NCBI RefSeq assembly: GCF_963975415.1
Contig: NZ_CAXBGN010000002.1
Coordinates: forward strand, 558,001-622,000
Direction of reading: 5' to 3'
From: Kriegella sp963975415
Lineage (GTDB): Bacteria; Bacteroidota; Bacteroidia; Flavobacteriales; Flavobacteriaceae
DNA: 64,000 bases
Made by a program: the position numbers and the translations under genes. The first letter of the stretch is position 1; each line of letters begins with the position of its first letter. The notes beneath the pieces are model-generated. The model saw nothing but the letters and a program-made list of their open reading frames with translations, did not search any database and had not been told where the DNA came from. Below, in pieces: positions 63,161 through 64,000 of this stretch.

Positions 63161-63589
63161 GTGTCTAGCAACAGAAATATGGGTTGGGCAATATTCTATG
63201 GATTATTATTTCTTCTGGGCGCCTTTATCGCTTATAGTGCATTTGTACAATATCAGAAAACACAGCGTCTTTTAGACTGTGGAATAAGAACTACAGCCAA
63301 GGTAATCGATTTACGGGTTTCTCAAAGCGATGACGGAACCACCTATAGACCAGTTTTTGAATATACCGACAGAACTCTAGTCGTAAGAACATTCGAAAGC
63401 CAGATAAGTTCCAGTCCTGCGCCATATACCATTGGCGATACCGTGAAAATAATCTATAACCCCAAGGAAAAAGACGCCGTAAAGACTGTTTCCTTTTGGG
63501 GACTTTTTCGATGGAGCGTAATACTTTCCATGATAGCCGCGCCCCTCTTGATTATCGGAGGCAGCTATTTGCTTTACATTAGCAGATAA
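63161..63589 (+). CDS. DUF3592-family membrane protein
   Basis: A 142-residue protein with two membrane segments flanking a beta-rich soluble part: WAIFYGLLFLLGAFIAYSAF and WSVILSMIAAPLLIIGGSYL. TAKVIDLRVSQSDDGTTYRP and DTVKIIYNPKEKDAVKTVSF are typical of DUF3592. Function is unknown. The start is GTG at 63161. ATG at 63179 is an alternative that begins at MGWAIFYG. Confidence 0.8.
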   Translation: MSSNRNMGWAIFYGLLFLLGAFIAYSAFVQYQKTQRLLDCGIRTTAKVIDLRVSQSDDGTTYRPVFEYTDRTLVVRTFESQISSSPAPYTIGDTVKIIYNPKEKDAVKTVSFWGLFRWSVILSMIAAPLLIIGGSYLLYISR

Positions 63590-63730
63590 TCTGAAACTTC
63601 AGCTTACGCTCAGCATATAATATTCTAAATTTCCAATCGAGAAAAAAGACTTAATCTCCATTTAATCAAAACGCAACACCGGCTATAAACTTTTTTCTTA
63701 ACTTTCGTGGAGAATTACAGCCATACCTCC

Positions 63731-64000
63731 ATGAGATTTTTGAAAATTATTCCCGTTTTACTTATTGTTTCTATTTTTATCAATTGCCATCCGAAGAAAA
63801 AAGATAGCCGCCAAAAGAATACCAAATGGTACAAAGGCAACCTACATACGCACTCCTATTGGAGTGATGGCGATGAATTTCCGGAAGTTATCCTAGACTG
63901 GTATAAAACACGCGGGTATGAGTTTATGGCCTTATCTGATCACAATACCGTGGCGAGGGAAGAAAAATGGAAAACCATTTCAGAAGATTCCATCTATCAA
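63731..64000 (+). CDS. PHP-domain lipoprotein, N-terminal part (cut by window edge)
   Basis: The first 90 residues run to the window end without a stop. It has a signal peptide with lipobox (FINC, C19). GNLHTHSYWSDGDEFPEVIL near 39-58 and FMALSDHNTV near 68-77 are PHP (polymerase and histidinol phosphatase) metal-binding motifs, the HxH and SDH. It is probably an extracytoplasmic metal-dependent phosphoesterase. The rest lies outside the window. Confidence 0.85.
   Translation, partial: MRFLKIIPVLLIVSIFINCHPKKKDSRQKNTKWYKGNLHTHSYWSDGDEFPEVILDWYKTRGYEFMALSDHNTVAREEKWKTISEDSIYQ

Overview
The window looks like the chromosome of a marine member of the Flavobacteriaceae (Bacteroidota; the gene content resembles Maribacter, Zobellia or Arenibacter). 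The evidence is a SusC/SusD pair with an ECF sigma factor and FecR-type anti-sigma factor, a secreted S1 sulfatase, an IPExxxVDY protein beside pyk, a HYC_CC_PP protein, and promoters with the Bacteroidota -7 element TAnnTTTG. Shine-Dalgarno sequences are mostly absent, as is usual for the phylum. No rRNA, CRISPR array, phage or insertion sequence was seen. One tRNA (Ala, anticodon GGC) is present.

Layout. 1-2654: a type II restriction-modification operon of the HpaII (CCGG) type, transcribed leftwards. It runs cytosine-C5 methyltransferase, an EVE-like plus PD-(D/E)XK nuclease, then an HpaII-like endonuclease cut by the window edge. 2655-7450: secreted and small accessory genes between two related clusters of short palindromic repeats, plus a MarR regulator with paired operators. 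7451-17448: a sulfatase, then a sulfide/sulfane-sulfur island containing two YeeE/YedE half transporters, cytochrome bd oxidase CydAB, a persulfide dioxygenase-rhodanese fusion, a Crp/Fnr regulator with three clustered cysteines, a cupredoxin-like protein, an AhpD-like protein and an AraC regulator. Three promoters here share a GTA-N8-TAC palindrome. 17578-27646: housekeeping genes (pyk, IPExxxVDY, rnc, fabF, acpP, purN, RNase H, a nuclease/phosphatase, a PfkB kinase, a long PurF).

27647-28679 has no protein gene but holds four copies of a roughly 75-nt unit. Each has a -7 promoter element, an almost invariant 5' domain and its own rho-independent terminator whose stem varies with compensating changes. 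I read this as a tandem family of small RNAs, and it is the most interesting object in the window. 28680-38712: superoxide dismutase, AddA-like and AddB-like recombination nucleases separated by kbl and an OmpA/thrombospondin-3 protein, and an SDR oxidoreductase.

38966-51336: a SusCD-type uptake locus (LamG lipoprotein, SusD, SusC with STN domain, FecR, ECF sigma). It is divergent from a phosphodiesterase-family lipoprotein with chitobiase-C-like and PA14 domains and a class III PLP enzyme resembling PbfA, the (R)-1-hydroxy-2-aminoethylphosphonate ammonia-lyase. A phosphonate- or phosphodiester-containing substrate is a plausible hypothesis. 51457-59536: a Cus/Czc-type heavy-metal efflux cluster. 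59740-64000: tRNA-Ala, universal stress protein, MATE transporter, enoyl-CoA hydratase family protein, small membrane proteins and the start of a PHP-domain lipoprotein.
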